This document shows positions 28,901 through 35,849 of a stretch of DNA of 46,393 nucleotides, in pieces; positions within the stretch are counted from its first letter, which is position 1; the number at the start of each line of letters is the position of its first letter. The notes under the pieces are model-generated. The model was not told where the DNA came from. It saw nothing but the letters and a program-made list of their open reading frames with translations, and did not search any database. Source of the stretch: PWND01 sp964601515 (lineage in GTDB: Bacteria; Bacteroidota; Bacteroidia; Bacteroidales; UBA7960); the NCBI GenBank assembly GCA_964601515.1, contig CAZRNU010000009.1, positions 1 to 46,393 on the forward strand, in the 5' to 3' direction. Both the position numbers and the translations under genes were made by a program.

Positions 28901-31734
28901 CATATACTCTGATTTGCTGCAATAACTCCGCCATCCATAATACCATAAACAGATACAGTAATTACATTAGAGTCTACAGAACCGCATGAGTTAGTAGCAA
29001 CTCTTTTATATCTTGTAGTAACAGTTAAAGGTGTAACTACTGAATATGCTAATCCGTTAGCACCTGCTATATTTGTCCACGGACCTGCACCAACTTGTGA
29101 TTGCCATTGATATGTCCATGCTCCTACTCCACCGGATGGAGATAAAATATTTGTAAAAGGAGCAGGAGTAGTATTATAGCATATATCCTGGTCAGCAGCG
29201 ATAGTTCCACCACTTATTTCTCCGGCAACAGTAACAGTAATAACATTTGACTCACCTGAACCGCAGGCATTTGTTGCAACCCTGCGATAATTAGTTGTAA
29301 TAGTTAGTCCGGAAGGCACGGAATAAGTTAGTCCTGTAGCGCCAACAATATTTGTCCAGGGACCAACACCTGTTTGAGATTGCCATTGATATGACATTGC
29401 ACCTGTACCGCCACTTGCCGGAGATACACTTGTGAAAGGAGCAGGTAAAGCATTATAACAAATACTCTGACTTGCAGCTATTTCTCCGCCATTTATCGCA
29501 TCTGCAACAGTAACGGTAATTACATTTGATATTCCTGTACCGCATGTATTTGTTGATAATCTTCTATAATTTGTTGTAACGGTCATTGGGCCGGGAGCGG
29601 CATATGTCAGGGCATTAGCGCCTGCAATATCTGTCCAAACACCTGCACCAACTTGGAATTGCCATTGGTAAGTCCAAGCGCCACTTCCACCTGATGGAGC
29701 TGTCACACTTGAGAATGGAGCCGGGATATCGCCATAACAAACACTCTGGTTAGCTGCAATAGTTCCACCATTAATTTCATTAAAAACAGTAACTGTTATA
29801 ATATTGGACTCAATCGAACCGCAGGTATTTGTTGATAACCGTCTGTAAAATGTAGTAACTGTTAATGGATCCGTAACTGCATAAGTAATTGCATTAGCAC
29901 CAACTATATTGGTCCAAGGTCCGGGGCCTAATCTATATTGCCACTGATATGTCCATGCTCCTGTACCACCAGAAGGTGATAAAACATTTGTAAATGGCGC
30001 CGGAACAGTATTATAACAAATACTTTGATTGGATGCAATTGTACCGCCATTAAGTTGAGCATACACTGTAACAGTAATTACATTAGATTGAGCGCTACCG
30101 CATGTATTAGTAGAAACCCTTCTATAGTTTGTAGTTGTTGTTAATGGAGTTGGAACTGAATACGTCAAAGCATTTGCACCAACAATGTTTGTCCATGGGC
30201 CGGCACCAACTTGAAATTGCCATTGATATGAAAAAGCTCCTGAACCACCTGATGGAGCAGTCACATTAGTAAATGGAGCAGGCACTGTATTATAACAAAT
30301 ACTTTGATTAGCGGCTATTGCGCCACCGTTCAATGCATCTGAAACTGTCACAGTAATAACATTTGATTCTATTGTACCGCAAGTATTAGTTGATAAACGG
30401 CGATAGTTTGTAGTTTGAGTAAGAGGGCCACCGACAGAATAAGTTTGTGCGTTTGCACCGGAAATATTTGTCCATGGACCGGCACCAACCTGAAATTGCC
30501 ACTGATATGTCCAAGCACCAAATCCACCTGAAGGAGATGTTACGTTAGTAAATGCAGCAGGAATATCTCCATAGCAAATACTTTGATTTGAGCCAATAGC
30601 TCCGCCATTTAAAGGTGCATAAACAGTAACTGTTACGCTTGCACAAGATGACTGCCCGCAATGTTCTGACTCATATAAAGCATAATAAGTTGTTGTAACA
30701 ATAGGAGCCGGAATTACAAGATTGTTTCCATCACCAATATGAGTTCCGCCGCAACTTCCGGTGTACCATTTTAAAGTATGACCAAATCCGCCGGAACCTC
30801 CAACAGCTGTCAATGTGATATTTCCACCTGCTTCTGCACAAATATTATTTCTATCTGAAGTAACAGAAGTAGGCGCTACAGGAAGAGGTCTTATTACAAC
30901 ATTTGTAGTAGCTGTATTCGAACATCCATTTGCATCAGTAACGGTAAGTGTATACACGCCGGCAAAAGTCAATCCAACTCCAATATAAGTAGGATTCTGA
31001 TCATTATCAAGAACAATCCCGGGTCCAGTCCACGCGTAAGTTACCATTCCATTGGGAAGACCAGTAAAATTAACAGTACCGCCTTCACAAACAGGGCTGT
31101 CATTTGATGCAGTCGGACTGGGCAGAGCGTTAACTGTTACACCAATTATGTTAGAAAGTCGGCTACATCCGTTTCCGGCAAAAACCCTGACTCTATAGTT
31201 ACCTCCTGTGGTAGCCACATATGTAACACCGGTTGCACCAGCAATATTTGCTCCATTTCTGGTCCATTGGTAAGTATAACCAACGCCTTCGTTAGCTCTT
31301 AAAGTAACACTACCGCCGTTACAAAATGTTGTAGGTCCTTCGGCAACAATAGATGCAGGAGGAGATTCCAATAAGGTAATTGTAATGTTATCACTTCCGA
31401 TATTACCATCACTATCTTCTACTTCCACTTCAAAGTAATAATCGCCGGGGGCAACATTAGAGTTAACAAATACAACATCACCCGGAGGTACTATACTAGA
31501 AAAAACATGTGTATCTCCTGACCAGTCGAATCTGATATTATCATCATTTCCACCTGATACATCAACACTCAAAATAATAGTAGAGCCCTGACAATATTCG
31601 GTAAAACCACCAATCGACTGAATCTCAACGGTTAGAACCTGAGACTTTGCACTTTGAAAAGCACCAAACAGAAATACTGATAATGCTATCAATATACTTC
31701 TGCTAATTAGATTTGAAAATTTTATTGCTTTCAT
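22987..31734 (-). CDS. Giant SprB-like surface adhesin with type B T9SS sorting domain
   Basis: This 2915-residue secreted protein has a signal peptide (1-31), PKD/Ig-like domains (about 32-374), eight consecutive 93-residue repeats (375-1118) and four SprB-type repeats of 82-84 residues (1119-1449). A divergent fifth repeat covers 1450-1525. About twelve PKD-like domains follow to about 2835, many ending in a NPxVSPxxTTTYT motif. The last 80 residues are the gliding-motility-associated type B sorting domain (LPNAFTPNGDGIND, IIFNRWGQKIYDG, WDGTFNG, GTYYY). Such proteins cross the outer membrane by the T9SS and are displayed with a SprF partner, which is encoded downstream. SprB itself is a mobile adhesin for gliding; here gliding, attachment or matrix building are all possible. 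No enzyme domain is visible. It follows the small Ig-like gene by 30 nt. Confidence 0.95.
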   Translation of the reverse strand: MKAIKFSNLISRSILIALSVFLFGAFQSAKSQVLTVEIQSIGGFTEYCQGSTIILSVDVSGGNDDNIRFDWSGDTHVFSSIVPPGDVVFVNSNVAPGDYYFEVEVEDSDGNIGSDNITITLLESPPASIVAEGPTTFCNGGSVTLRANEGVGYTYQWTRNGANIAGATGVTYVATTGGNYRVRVFAGNGCSRLSNIIGVTVNALPSPTASNDSPVCEGGTVNFTGLPNGMVTYAWTGPGIVLDNDQNPTYIGVGLTFAGVYTLTVTDANGCSNTATTNVVIRPLPVAPTSVTSDRNNICAEAGGNITLTAVGGSGGFGHTLKWYTGSCGGTHIGDGNNLVIPAPIVTTTYYALYESEHCGQSSCASVTVTVYAPLNGGAIGSNQSICYGDIPAAFTNVTSPSGGFGAWTYQWQFQVGAGPWTNISGANAQTYSVGGPLTQTTNYRRLSTNTCGTIESNVITVTVSDALNGGAIAANQSICYNTVPAPFTNVTAPSGGSGAFSYQWQFQVGAGPWTNIVGANALTYSVPTPLTTTTNYRRVSTNTCGSAQSNVITVTVYAQLNGGTIASNQSICYNTVPAPFTNVLSPSGGTGAWTYQWQYRLGPGPWTNIVGANAITYAVTDPLTVTTFYRRLSTNTCGSIESNIITVTVFNEINGGTIAANQSVCYGDIPAPFSSVTAPSGGSGAWTYQWQFQVGAGVWTDIAGANALTYAAPGPMTVTTNYRRLSTNTCGTGISNVITVTVADAINGGEIAASQSICYNALPAPFTSVSPASGGTGAMSYQWQSQTGVGPWTNIVGATGLTYSVPSGLTITTNYRRVATNACGSGESNVITVTVAGEISGGTIAADQDICYNTTPAPFTNILSPSGGVGAWTYQWQSQVGAGPWTNIAGANGLAYSVVTPLTVTTRYKRVATNSCGSVDSNVITVSVYGIMDGGVIAANQSICNGDIPAPFTNVTSPSGGFGAWTYQWQYQVGAGVWTNIVGANALTYAVATPLTETTNYRRVATNSCGTVESNIITVTVADALLGGQIAASQTICYGTIPAPFTSISPASGGTGAITYQWQFQIGAGPWTNIAGANGLTYTVLAPLTTTTNYRRLATNACGNSASNTITITVYGQLNADVIVTHVSGCFGNTNGAISITNPVGGSGVYQYSIDGGATWHNSGLFSGLGAGFYSVQIRDFTLPACIVALGVYEITQPAQLSADLTWQNVTECSSSLNGWINITNPLGGSGTYEYSINGGATWQASGLFSGIGAGTYNVQMRDQANPTCIRVLNANLVLTAPQPLTADVASVNVNCFGANNGSITINNPAGGSGAYQYSIDNGLSWQASGDFPNLFAGVYNVVIRDANFITCTQLLAVVTIIQPAQLNATVNFDQISCFGSNDGWINITNPSGGSGAYEYSINNGATWQASGLFEGLVEDTYNVLIRDANNINCFVLLQVVNIVEPAGMTLSFLVIDVDCWGASTGEITVVVVGGTPDYTYLWSNGATTPTISGLTSGNYSVTVTDSQGCTQSGSATVSQPASPLEVYAGPNVTICSGINLGVWELGGTGSVETAEGGQPPYSYVWTSNPPDPTLVGQENDPNPVVSPNVQTVYTVQVTDFFGCVETDFTTIFIYPIVVADAGGNDDGEIHLCDGSSVTLGGTPLGIGNTGYYVGNPSIDPDQFTYRWERLDGAVWTFFANTAHPTVSPATTTTYRVRVRDRHGDNCLAYDTVVVIVTPGLIVTADPDIHNVCNANAAGDTFTLGATIDDQGSGLGASAIITWSSNPFDPTLVGQEHLLNPVVSPIVTTTYTITADYPVGIGCSNFDSMTIHVSPAITVNAGGPEQMMCSPANGGSITLGGTPTASGGTGVLTYFWTAIPADPSLVGQETLPNPTVSPSVNTTYTVLVTDAQGCQASNSVLVNILPQLLADAGSDVTTCFGIPVTIGGMPSAIGGSGSYVYMWNAIPADPSLAGQENMPNPTVEPLVPTVYTLTVTDGLFGCQDIAVVNVNVVPGIDITIYEGANPVCVGTTITLGGSPTATGGNPPLNYRWRIQGVDPNWSELANPTYTINENTTFVLFVFDNVGCWNTESVTINVTTPPVAQIQGDPIREICEGESVTLTAIGDASWDYLWMPGGFTTQTINVSPTETTNYTLTVTNDCGTDNASVQVIVYPSVDIDLANTYVDDVTCSGDDDGSINIALLNTTIVYTFNLQDGLGNILETFVGTQPALFTNLGQGTYFVNITDGHACGTMLAGPFVIIEPDPISIDPASISFTAVICDGDDSGFITIGANGGTGVLYYTLYKDGVIVQGPQAGNGTFTGLEGGTYIVNIIDDAGCSIDSNPITIVVIGGLPNAGDDKEVCVGGSVQIGPDVDPGATTYSWTSIPQDLSLTGQENILNPIVSPLETTTYYLTSVYELDGFTCENIDELVVVVNPLPLALVGSDFSMCLGDVVSIGDYNYEPVPANTYVWTSVPHDSSISNPFVSNPTVSPIVTTVYTLVETYVATGCTNSNSVTVTVNPLPSVYVADDMTICQGDEVYIGSDNEPDLNVTYFWSAYPIPFISAEYNPLVSPESTNTYYLTVTHQPTGCVNMDSVTVTVVEKPLYEISDNIIFCSVDEIVPVYIGGNPLGDYFYTWTSDPENNSLVGQENDSDPLVTVEGTTMFHLMVSAGSGTEGCVARDSVWIFVSDLSVVAWDSPKACEDDDAELGYGIAVSGGFQPYTYQWYDNDGNLIGSIFNPVVTPPFVEPYTIIVTDYYNCSREADVNIEIDVPVVSLEADPDVNLYPNQIVTFTATPDYYENYDFYVNGVLAQTGSLNTFEYVEPQQDDEIIVVVMSEFGCEASSLPLILNLISLPNAFTPNGDGINDIFGKGSDLIIFNRWGQKIYDGVEGWDGTFNGRPVAPGTYYYIQTVYDRNNNQIINKGSVTVIRIRE
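27160..28380 (-). repeat. SprB-type repeat block in the adhesin gene
   Basis: Residues 1119-1449 hold four units of 83, 84, 82 and 82 residues with the SprB-repeat pattern (CFGxxNGxIxItNPxGGSGxYxYSI, GLxxGxYNVxIRD, xQPAQ). A fifth, shorter unit (1450-1525) is more divergent (CWGASTGEITVVVVGGTPDY). The block directly follows the 93-residue repeats. Confidence 0.9.
28381..30612 (-). repeat. Eight tandem 279-bp (93-codon) repeats in the adhesin gene
   Basis: Eight units, each exactly 93 codons, run head to tail without insertions from residue 375 to 1118. Each opens with a GGxIAxxQxIC motif, then PAPFTNV, SGGxGAxxYQWQ, a PWTNIxGANxLTY core, TTxYRRxxTNxCG and SNxITVTV. Conserved positions include two Cys per unit, which could form a disulphide. 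The units resemble a PKD/Ig-like fold. Copies differ at many positions but never in length. Confidence 0.95.
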
Positions 31735-31764
31735 ATGTTTCGTTTTTGAAACGTAATATTTTTT

Positions 31765-32364
31765 CTACTGAACTACAATTGTATTGGAATATGAAACGCA
31801 GCCATTATTACCGGTCACAACTGCTCTATATATCCCATCATTTTTAACTTTTATTGATAAAATATCTTCACTTTCAATTAATTCACCATTTCTGAACCAA
31901 TTGACAGAACTAATTTCTTTTATGTTTTTTAAATATATTTTTACAGGATATTTCTTTCCAAATAATTTTGAAAAAAAAGCCCTCTTAGATTCAATTCTAC
32001 TGTTTGGCAATGGATTAACATTGATAGTGATTTTTGAAGTTGCAGTGTTTTCAAGAGTGTCCCATACGCTGTATTCAAAAAAATACTGCCCTGCAATTTT
32101 AGTATCAACAGACAAAACTTGATCATTAATAAACTCCGCAAGTTCAATATTTCCGTCCCATGAATGCTTTACATATTCACCAGATCCATCAGTTACATTT
32201 CCAACAATGATTAATCTCTGCCCCTCGCATATATTGGTCTTTCCGCCCGACACTTCAATCCATACAAAAATATCACCCGCCATAAGCATAACATTGCTCA
32301 TAACAAGTGACAATGTGAGTAAAAAGTTAAACAGTCTAAAACTAGCCATAGGCAATCGATTCAT
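31765..32364 (-). CDS. Small secreted Ig/PKD-like protein resembling the adhesin N-terminus
   Basis: This 199-residue protein has a signal peptide (about 1-29, MASFRLFNFLLTLSLV; an internal Met6 start is possible). It carries a PKD-like domain (about 33-113: NICEGQRLIIVGNV, VKHSWDG, AGQYFFEYSVWD) and an Ig-like domain (about 118-199: VNWFRNGELIES, GIYRAVVTGNNGCVSYSNTIVV). The order and motifs mirror residues about 33-205 of the giant adhesin encoded 30 nt downstream (FDWSGDT, YQWTRNGAN, NYRVRVFAGNGCSRLSN). It ends right after the Ig-like domain and has no T9SS sorting signal, so it should stay periplasmic unless exported otherwise. It is the first gene of the adhesin operon. Its function is unknown; it may be a chaperone-like or accessory paralogue, or a remnant of a duplication. 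Confidence 0.85.
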   Translation of the reverse strand: MNRLPMASFRLFNFLLTLSLVMSNVMLMAGDIFVWIEVSGGKTNICEGQRLIIVGNVTDGSGEYVKHSWDGNIELAEFINDQVLSVDTKIAGQYFFEYSVWDTLENTATSKITINVNPLPNSRIESKRAFFSKLFGKKYPVKIYLKNIKEISSVNWFRNGELIESEDILSIKVKNDGIYRAVVTGNNGCVSYSNTIVVQ

Positions 32365-32732
32365 TATTTATTTCAGGTATCTTATCTAACTAACAAAAAT
32401 ACACTTAAATTCTTAATATTTCAACAGTATAGCGCTGCTTTCCAAACAAATATTTATCTATATATTTCAAGTAATATGCGCAAAACTGCAAAAACATTGG
32501 CATACTATTAATTTACAAGGTTGTACGGAGATTTTTCAAAAAAGTTCGAAAAGTTAATAAAGTTGATGATTTTTATTTTTTATGGACAATAAATTAGTGT
32601 TTAATCAAAAAAAAATACTCTATTTGAAATAATCCCTTATTTTTTTTCACAGGACATAAAAATGATAAAACTTGTTTTGTATTTTTACTCAAAATTTAAT
32701 TAAGCAAGGACTAAAAACTAAATCTACTCAGT
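32365..32732. other. Divergent intergenic region (368 bp) between the adhesin and CphA-like operons
   Basis: This is the only gene-free stretch above 300 bp. It is very AT-rich, with several A and T runs. Apart from the minus-strand promoter at 32394-32424, I see no RNA gene, hairpin-plus-T-tract terminator or credible ORF. For the plus-strand gene, the nearest -7-like sequence is TATTTTTA at 32680-32687 (one mismatch), with no -33 element at the usual distance. The long leader could hold regulation that I cannot identify. Confidence 0.6.
32394..32424 (-). promoter_or_regulatory. Putative Bacteroidota promoter for the adhesin locus
   Basis: On the minus strand, TTG (32424-32422), a 20-nt spacer and TATTTTTG (32401-32394) match the -33/-7 consensus. 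The site is 29 nt upstream of the first ATG of the locus and could drive the small Ig-like gene, the giant adhesin and downstream genes. Confidence 0.6.
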
Positions 32733-34628
32733 ATGCAAGACTTCAACACTAGAAAGTTCTATTTCTATTACGGCCCAAATCATTATCTCAATTGCAGAGC
32801 ATTAGTATTTAACTTATTCATGGAGCCCGAAGGCCCTGAAGTTGATTTCTACAAAAAAACGGTGTATAAAGAGTTCCCCTATCTTGAAGCAAAAAACCAT
32901 GCTGTTGTTATAGACCTTTTTGCTGACGTTCTAATAGAGGTTTTAAAGATGGAAATAAACCTTTATATAAACAATTACTCAATTTCTGAAGATGGCGAAG
33001 AATATGTTATTGCAATTGAATTCCTTGATGAGTACGCAGCAGAAGATGCAGTAATTCTTGTCTCCGATTGGTTTAAATCGATGAATGAAGGAAAAGCTGA
33101 TGAATTTGATTTTCATAAAAAGTTTTTGGCACTTCAAGACGAATTTAATAAATCAATGCTTGGAGGACCAACTTTGTATTCATTATTTGAAGCCGGTTTA
33201 AAAAGAAATATTCCCGTATTTTTCTTAAAAGAGGAAAATCAGTTTCAATGGGGATATTGTAAAAAGCAATTAAGAGGAAGGTCAACAACATTTCATACAG
33301 ACGGGATAAAAGACACTGAATTTACAATGTACAAAGATATGGTTGCGGATTTCCTTATCATGTGCGGCTTCCCTACTCCTATAGGAAAAAATTGCTTCAC
33401 TGAAGAAGAAGCATTATCAACAGCAAAAAGTCTGGGATACCCTGTTGTTGTTAAGCCGGTGGCAGGACATAAAGGACAAGGAGTTACAACTGAAATTGAG
33501 AGCGATGCTGAAGTAAAGATTGCTTTCAATAATATCATTGAATATGCGAAAGTTCATGGAGTAAACTTCGACGGAGCAATAGTTCAACAACAGATTTATG
33601 GTACCGACCACAGATTGCTCACTGTAGATGGAAAGTTTGTGGCTGCTCTTCAAAGAATTCCTGCCTATGTTGATGGTAATGGTGTTGACACTATTGACAA
33701 ACTAATTTCCGAGCAAAATGACCTTGAAGTAAGATTGGATAATGCAAGGTCGCCTCTGTGTAAAATAAACATTGATAAAGACCTTATTGAGTTTCTTGCT
33801 TTGCAAAAATTAAATATTAATTCTATTCCTGAAGCCGGGAAAAGAATATTTTTAAGAAGAGTAGCAAACATTTCTGCAGGAGGCGTTTCTATTAACGTTA
33901 CTGATAATATTCATCCAAAAAATATTGAAATGGTTGAATCTATTGCGAGATACTTTAAAGTTAAATGTCTCGGTATAGATGTTTTAGCTGAAGATATTGC
34001 CAAACCTTGGAATGAAAGCAATTTTGGTATTATTGAAATAAATGCAGGCCCGGGAGTATTTATGCATCTTGCACCTGCTATTGGAGACTCTATTGATGTG
34101 CCGGGCAAAATCATAATGTCGCACTTTAAAGAACCGCATTTAGCCAGAGTGCCTATTATTGCAGGCAATAATATAACCACCGACTTATCAAAGAAAATCT
34201 CTGAAATTATTAATCAGATTAAGCCCGATTATTATTGCGGCGCACTTACTCCCGACGGTGTGTTCTTTAACAATGTATATTTCTTCAATAATGCCAGTCA
34301 TGAGCAAAATGTAAAAATTATTCTGAGACACCCTGATGTTGATTTTGCAATTTTCAATCATAACAAAGAAAACATTTATGATTTTGGATTCTTCCACGAA
34401 GGTGCTGATATTGTTATTTTAGAAAACTTTAATTGGGCAGAAGAATCAATGCAAAACATGCTCACAACCGGCGGAAAAGCAATTAAGATAAGACCTGAAA
34501 AAATTGAAATTGAAGAGGACAACCTTGTTACAGAAACATTTTTATACGAATCAGATGAACAAAAAACTTCAATTTTAATTGATATCTTAAAAAGATTTCT
34601 GCCTGATATTATTAATAAATATGAATAG
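32733..34628 (+). CDS. Cyanophycin synthetase-like protein with degenerate Mur-ligase domain (CphA2-like)
   Basis: This 631-residue protein has the CphA N-terminal domain (about 1-165) and an ATP-grasp domain (about 166-465). Recognisable ATP-grasp features are Lys241 in PVVVKPVAGHKGQGVT, IYGTDHRLLTVDGK, KRIFLRRVANISAGG and GIIEINAGPG. The C-terminal 160 residues still align with the Mur-ligase half (RVPIIAG, LRHPDVDFAIF, FGFFHEGADIVILEN), but the GTNGKTTT P-loop is replaced by GNNITTD at 478-484 and the domain is far shorter than in the roughly 870-residue CphA1. This matches CphA2, a cyanobacterial form of similar length that joins ready-made beta-Asp-Arg dipeptides with only the ATP-grasp site. 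It probably polymerises or ligates beta-aspartyl dipeptides or a related substrate. An isoaspartyl dipeptidase gene follows 59 nt later. No cyanophycinase or CphA1 is present in the window. Confidence 0.88.
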   Translation: MQDFNTRKFYFYYGPNHYLNCRALVFNLFMEPEGPEVDFYKKTVYKEFPYLEAKNHAVVIDLFADVLIEVLKMEINLYINNYSISEDGEEYVIAIEFLDEYAAEDAVILVSDWFKSMNEGKADEFDFHKKFLALQDEFNKSMLGGPTLYSLFEAGLKRNIPVFFLKEENQFQWGYCKKQLRGRSTTFHTDGIKDTEFTMYKDMVADFLIMCGFPTPIGKNCFTEEEALSTAKSLGYPVVVKPVAGHKGQGVTTEIESDAEVKIAFNNIIEYAKVHGVNFDGAIVQQQIYGTDHRLLTVDGKFVAALQRIPAYVDGNGVDTIDKLISEQNDLEVRLDNARSPLCKINIDKDLIEFLALQKLNINSIPEAGKRIFLRRVANISAGGVSINVTDNIHPKNIEMVESIARYFKVKCLGIDVLAEDIAKPWNESNFGIIEINAGPGVFMHLAPAIGDSIDVPGKIIMSHFKEPHLARVPIIAGNNITTDLSKKISEIINQIKPDYYCGALTPDGVFFNNVYFFNNASHEQNVKIILRHPDVDFAIFNHNKENIYDFGFFHEGADIVILENFNWAEESMQNMLTTGGKAIKIRPEKIEIEEDNLVTETFLYESDEQKTSILIDILKRFLPDIINKYE

Positions 34629-34687
34629 GGAAAAGGCATAAAATTGCAATAAACAAAAGAGACTATTGAAAAATAAAACGAAAAGCT

Positions 34688-35848
34688 ATGATACTTATAA
34701 AAAATTGCGAAGTTTACAATCCGGATTATATTGGGAAAAAGGATGTATTGATTGCCGGAACAAAAATCGTTAAGATTTCAGACAGCATAGATATTCCTCT
34801 TAGCTGGGAGGTAGAAGTTATAGACGGGTATGGCAAAAAGCTTATCCCCGGCCTAATTGATGCGCATGTTCATATTGCCGGTGCAGGAGGAGAAGGCGGT
34901 CCGGCAACCAGAACTCCGGAAATGCAACTCAGTCACATGCTGGAAGCCGGAGTTACCGGTGTTGTCGGGTGCCTCGGAACAGACGGTATGACAAGAACTG
35001 TTGAATCAGTTCTAATGAAAGCCAAAGGCTTAAAACATGAAGGCGTAAGTGCATGGATTTACACAGGCTCTTATCAGGTGCCAACTCCAACAATTCTTGG
35101 TGATGTTGGTAGAGATATAGCACTTATTGAGGAAGTAATTGGCGTTGGTGAAGTAGCACTATCCGATCATCGTTCATCATTTCCCTCTGCTCATGAGCTG
35201 ATAAAACTCACAGAACATGCAAGAGTTGGTGGAATGCTGGGCGGAAAAGCCGGAATTGTCAATATTCACATGGGTGACGCTCAAAATCCATTTAAACCTC
35301 TTTATGAAGCAGTTGAAATGAGTGAATTGAAACTTACACAATTTTTACCGACTCACATAAATAGGAATGATTACATTTTTGAAGATGCAAAAACTTATGG
35401 TAAAAAAGGGTATGTAGATATTACTGCAAGTTCTTATCCATATTTTCCGCAATATGAAATAAAGCCTTCACAAGCAATTAAGCAACTTCTTGAAGCAGGT
35501 GTTCCTCTCGAGCATATAACAATGACAAGTGATGCTTGCGGTTCTTTGCCGGATTTTGATGAAAAAGGCAACCTTATTAAGCTAGAAATGGGTTATCCTA
35601 AATCCATTCTTACTGAAATTACAGATGCCGTTCTTAAAGACGGTATGCCACTTGAAGTTGCAGTAAAAGTATGTACTTCTAATGTAACTGATATTCTAAA
35701 ACTTAAAGGTAAAGGCAGAATAATTGAAGGCAATGACGCAGATGTTGTTGTTTTAGACAAAGATTTTAACATTTCATTTTTAGTTGCAATGGGCAAACTG
35801 ATGGTTAAAGATGGTGTAATGCTTAAAAAAGGAAGCTACGAAAGATAA
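34688..35848 (+). CDS. iadA: Isoaspartyl dipeptidase (beta-aspartyl peptidase, amidohydrolase family)
   Basis: At 386 residues this is full length for IadA (E. coli 390). Metal ligands His60 and His62 (DAHVH), His194 (NIHMGD), His223 (PTHINRN) and Asp282 (TSDACG) are present. So are Glu69 in GGEGGPATRTPE and Arg162 in SDHRSS, which match substrate and catalytic residues of the E. coli enzyme. The carboxylated bridging Lys162 of E. coli IadA is replaced by Glu155 (VGEVALSD). It hydrolyses beta-Asp-X dipeptides released from isomerised proteins or from cyanophycin breakdown. It follows the CphA2-like gene by 59 nt and precedes RNase Z with a 1-nt gap, so these three are probably co-transcribed. 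The pairing suggests that beta-aspartyl dipeptides are a shared metabolite. Confidence 0.94.
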   Translation: MILIKNCEVYNPDYIGKKDVLIAGTKIVKISDSIDIPLSWEVEVIDGYGKKLIPGLIDAHVHIAGAGGEGGPATRTPEMQLSHMLEAGVTGVVGCLGTDGMTRTVESVLMKAKGLKHEGVSAWIYTGSYQVPTPTILGDVGRDIALIEEVIGVGEVALSDHRSSFPSAHELIKLTEHARVGGMLGGKAGIVNIHMGDAQNPFKPLYEAVEMSELKLTQFLPTHINRNDYIFEDAKTYGKKGYVDITASSYPYFPQYEIKPSQAIKQLLEAGVPLEHITMTSDACGSLPDFDEKGNLIKLEMGYPKSILTEITDAVLKDGMPLEVAVKVCTSNVTDILKLKGKGRIIEGNDADVVVLDKDFNISFLVAMGKLMVKDGVMLKKGSYER

Positions 35849-35849
35849 A

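Noticed and set aside
28381..30612. Regular direct repeats that could suggest a CRISPR or satellite array
   Set aside because: The period is 279 bp and exactly in frame, with protein-level conservation throughout and no spacers. It is a domain repeat.
32733..34628. Full cyanophycin synthetase CphA1
   Set aside because: Length is 631 instead of about 870, and the Mur-ligase GTNGKTTT loop is absent, so two-substrate synthesis is unlikely.
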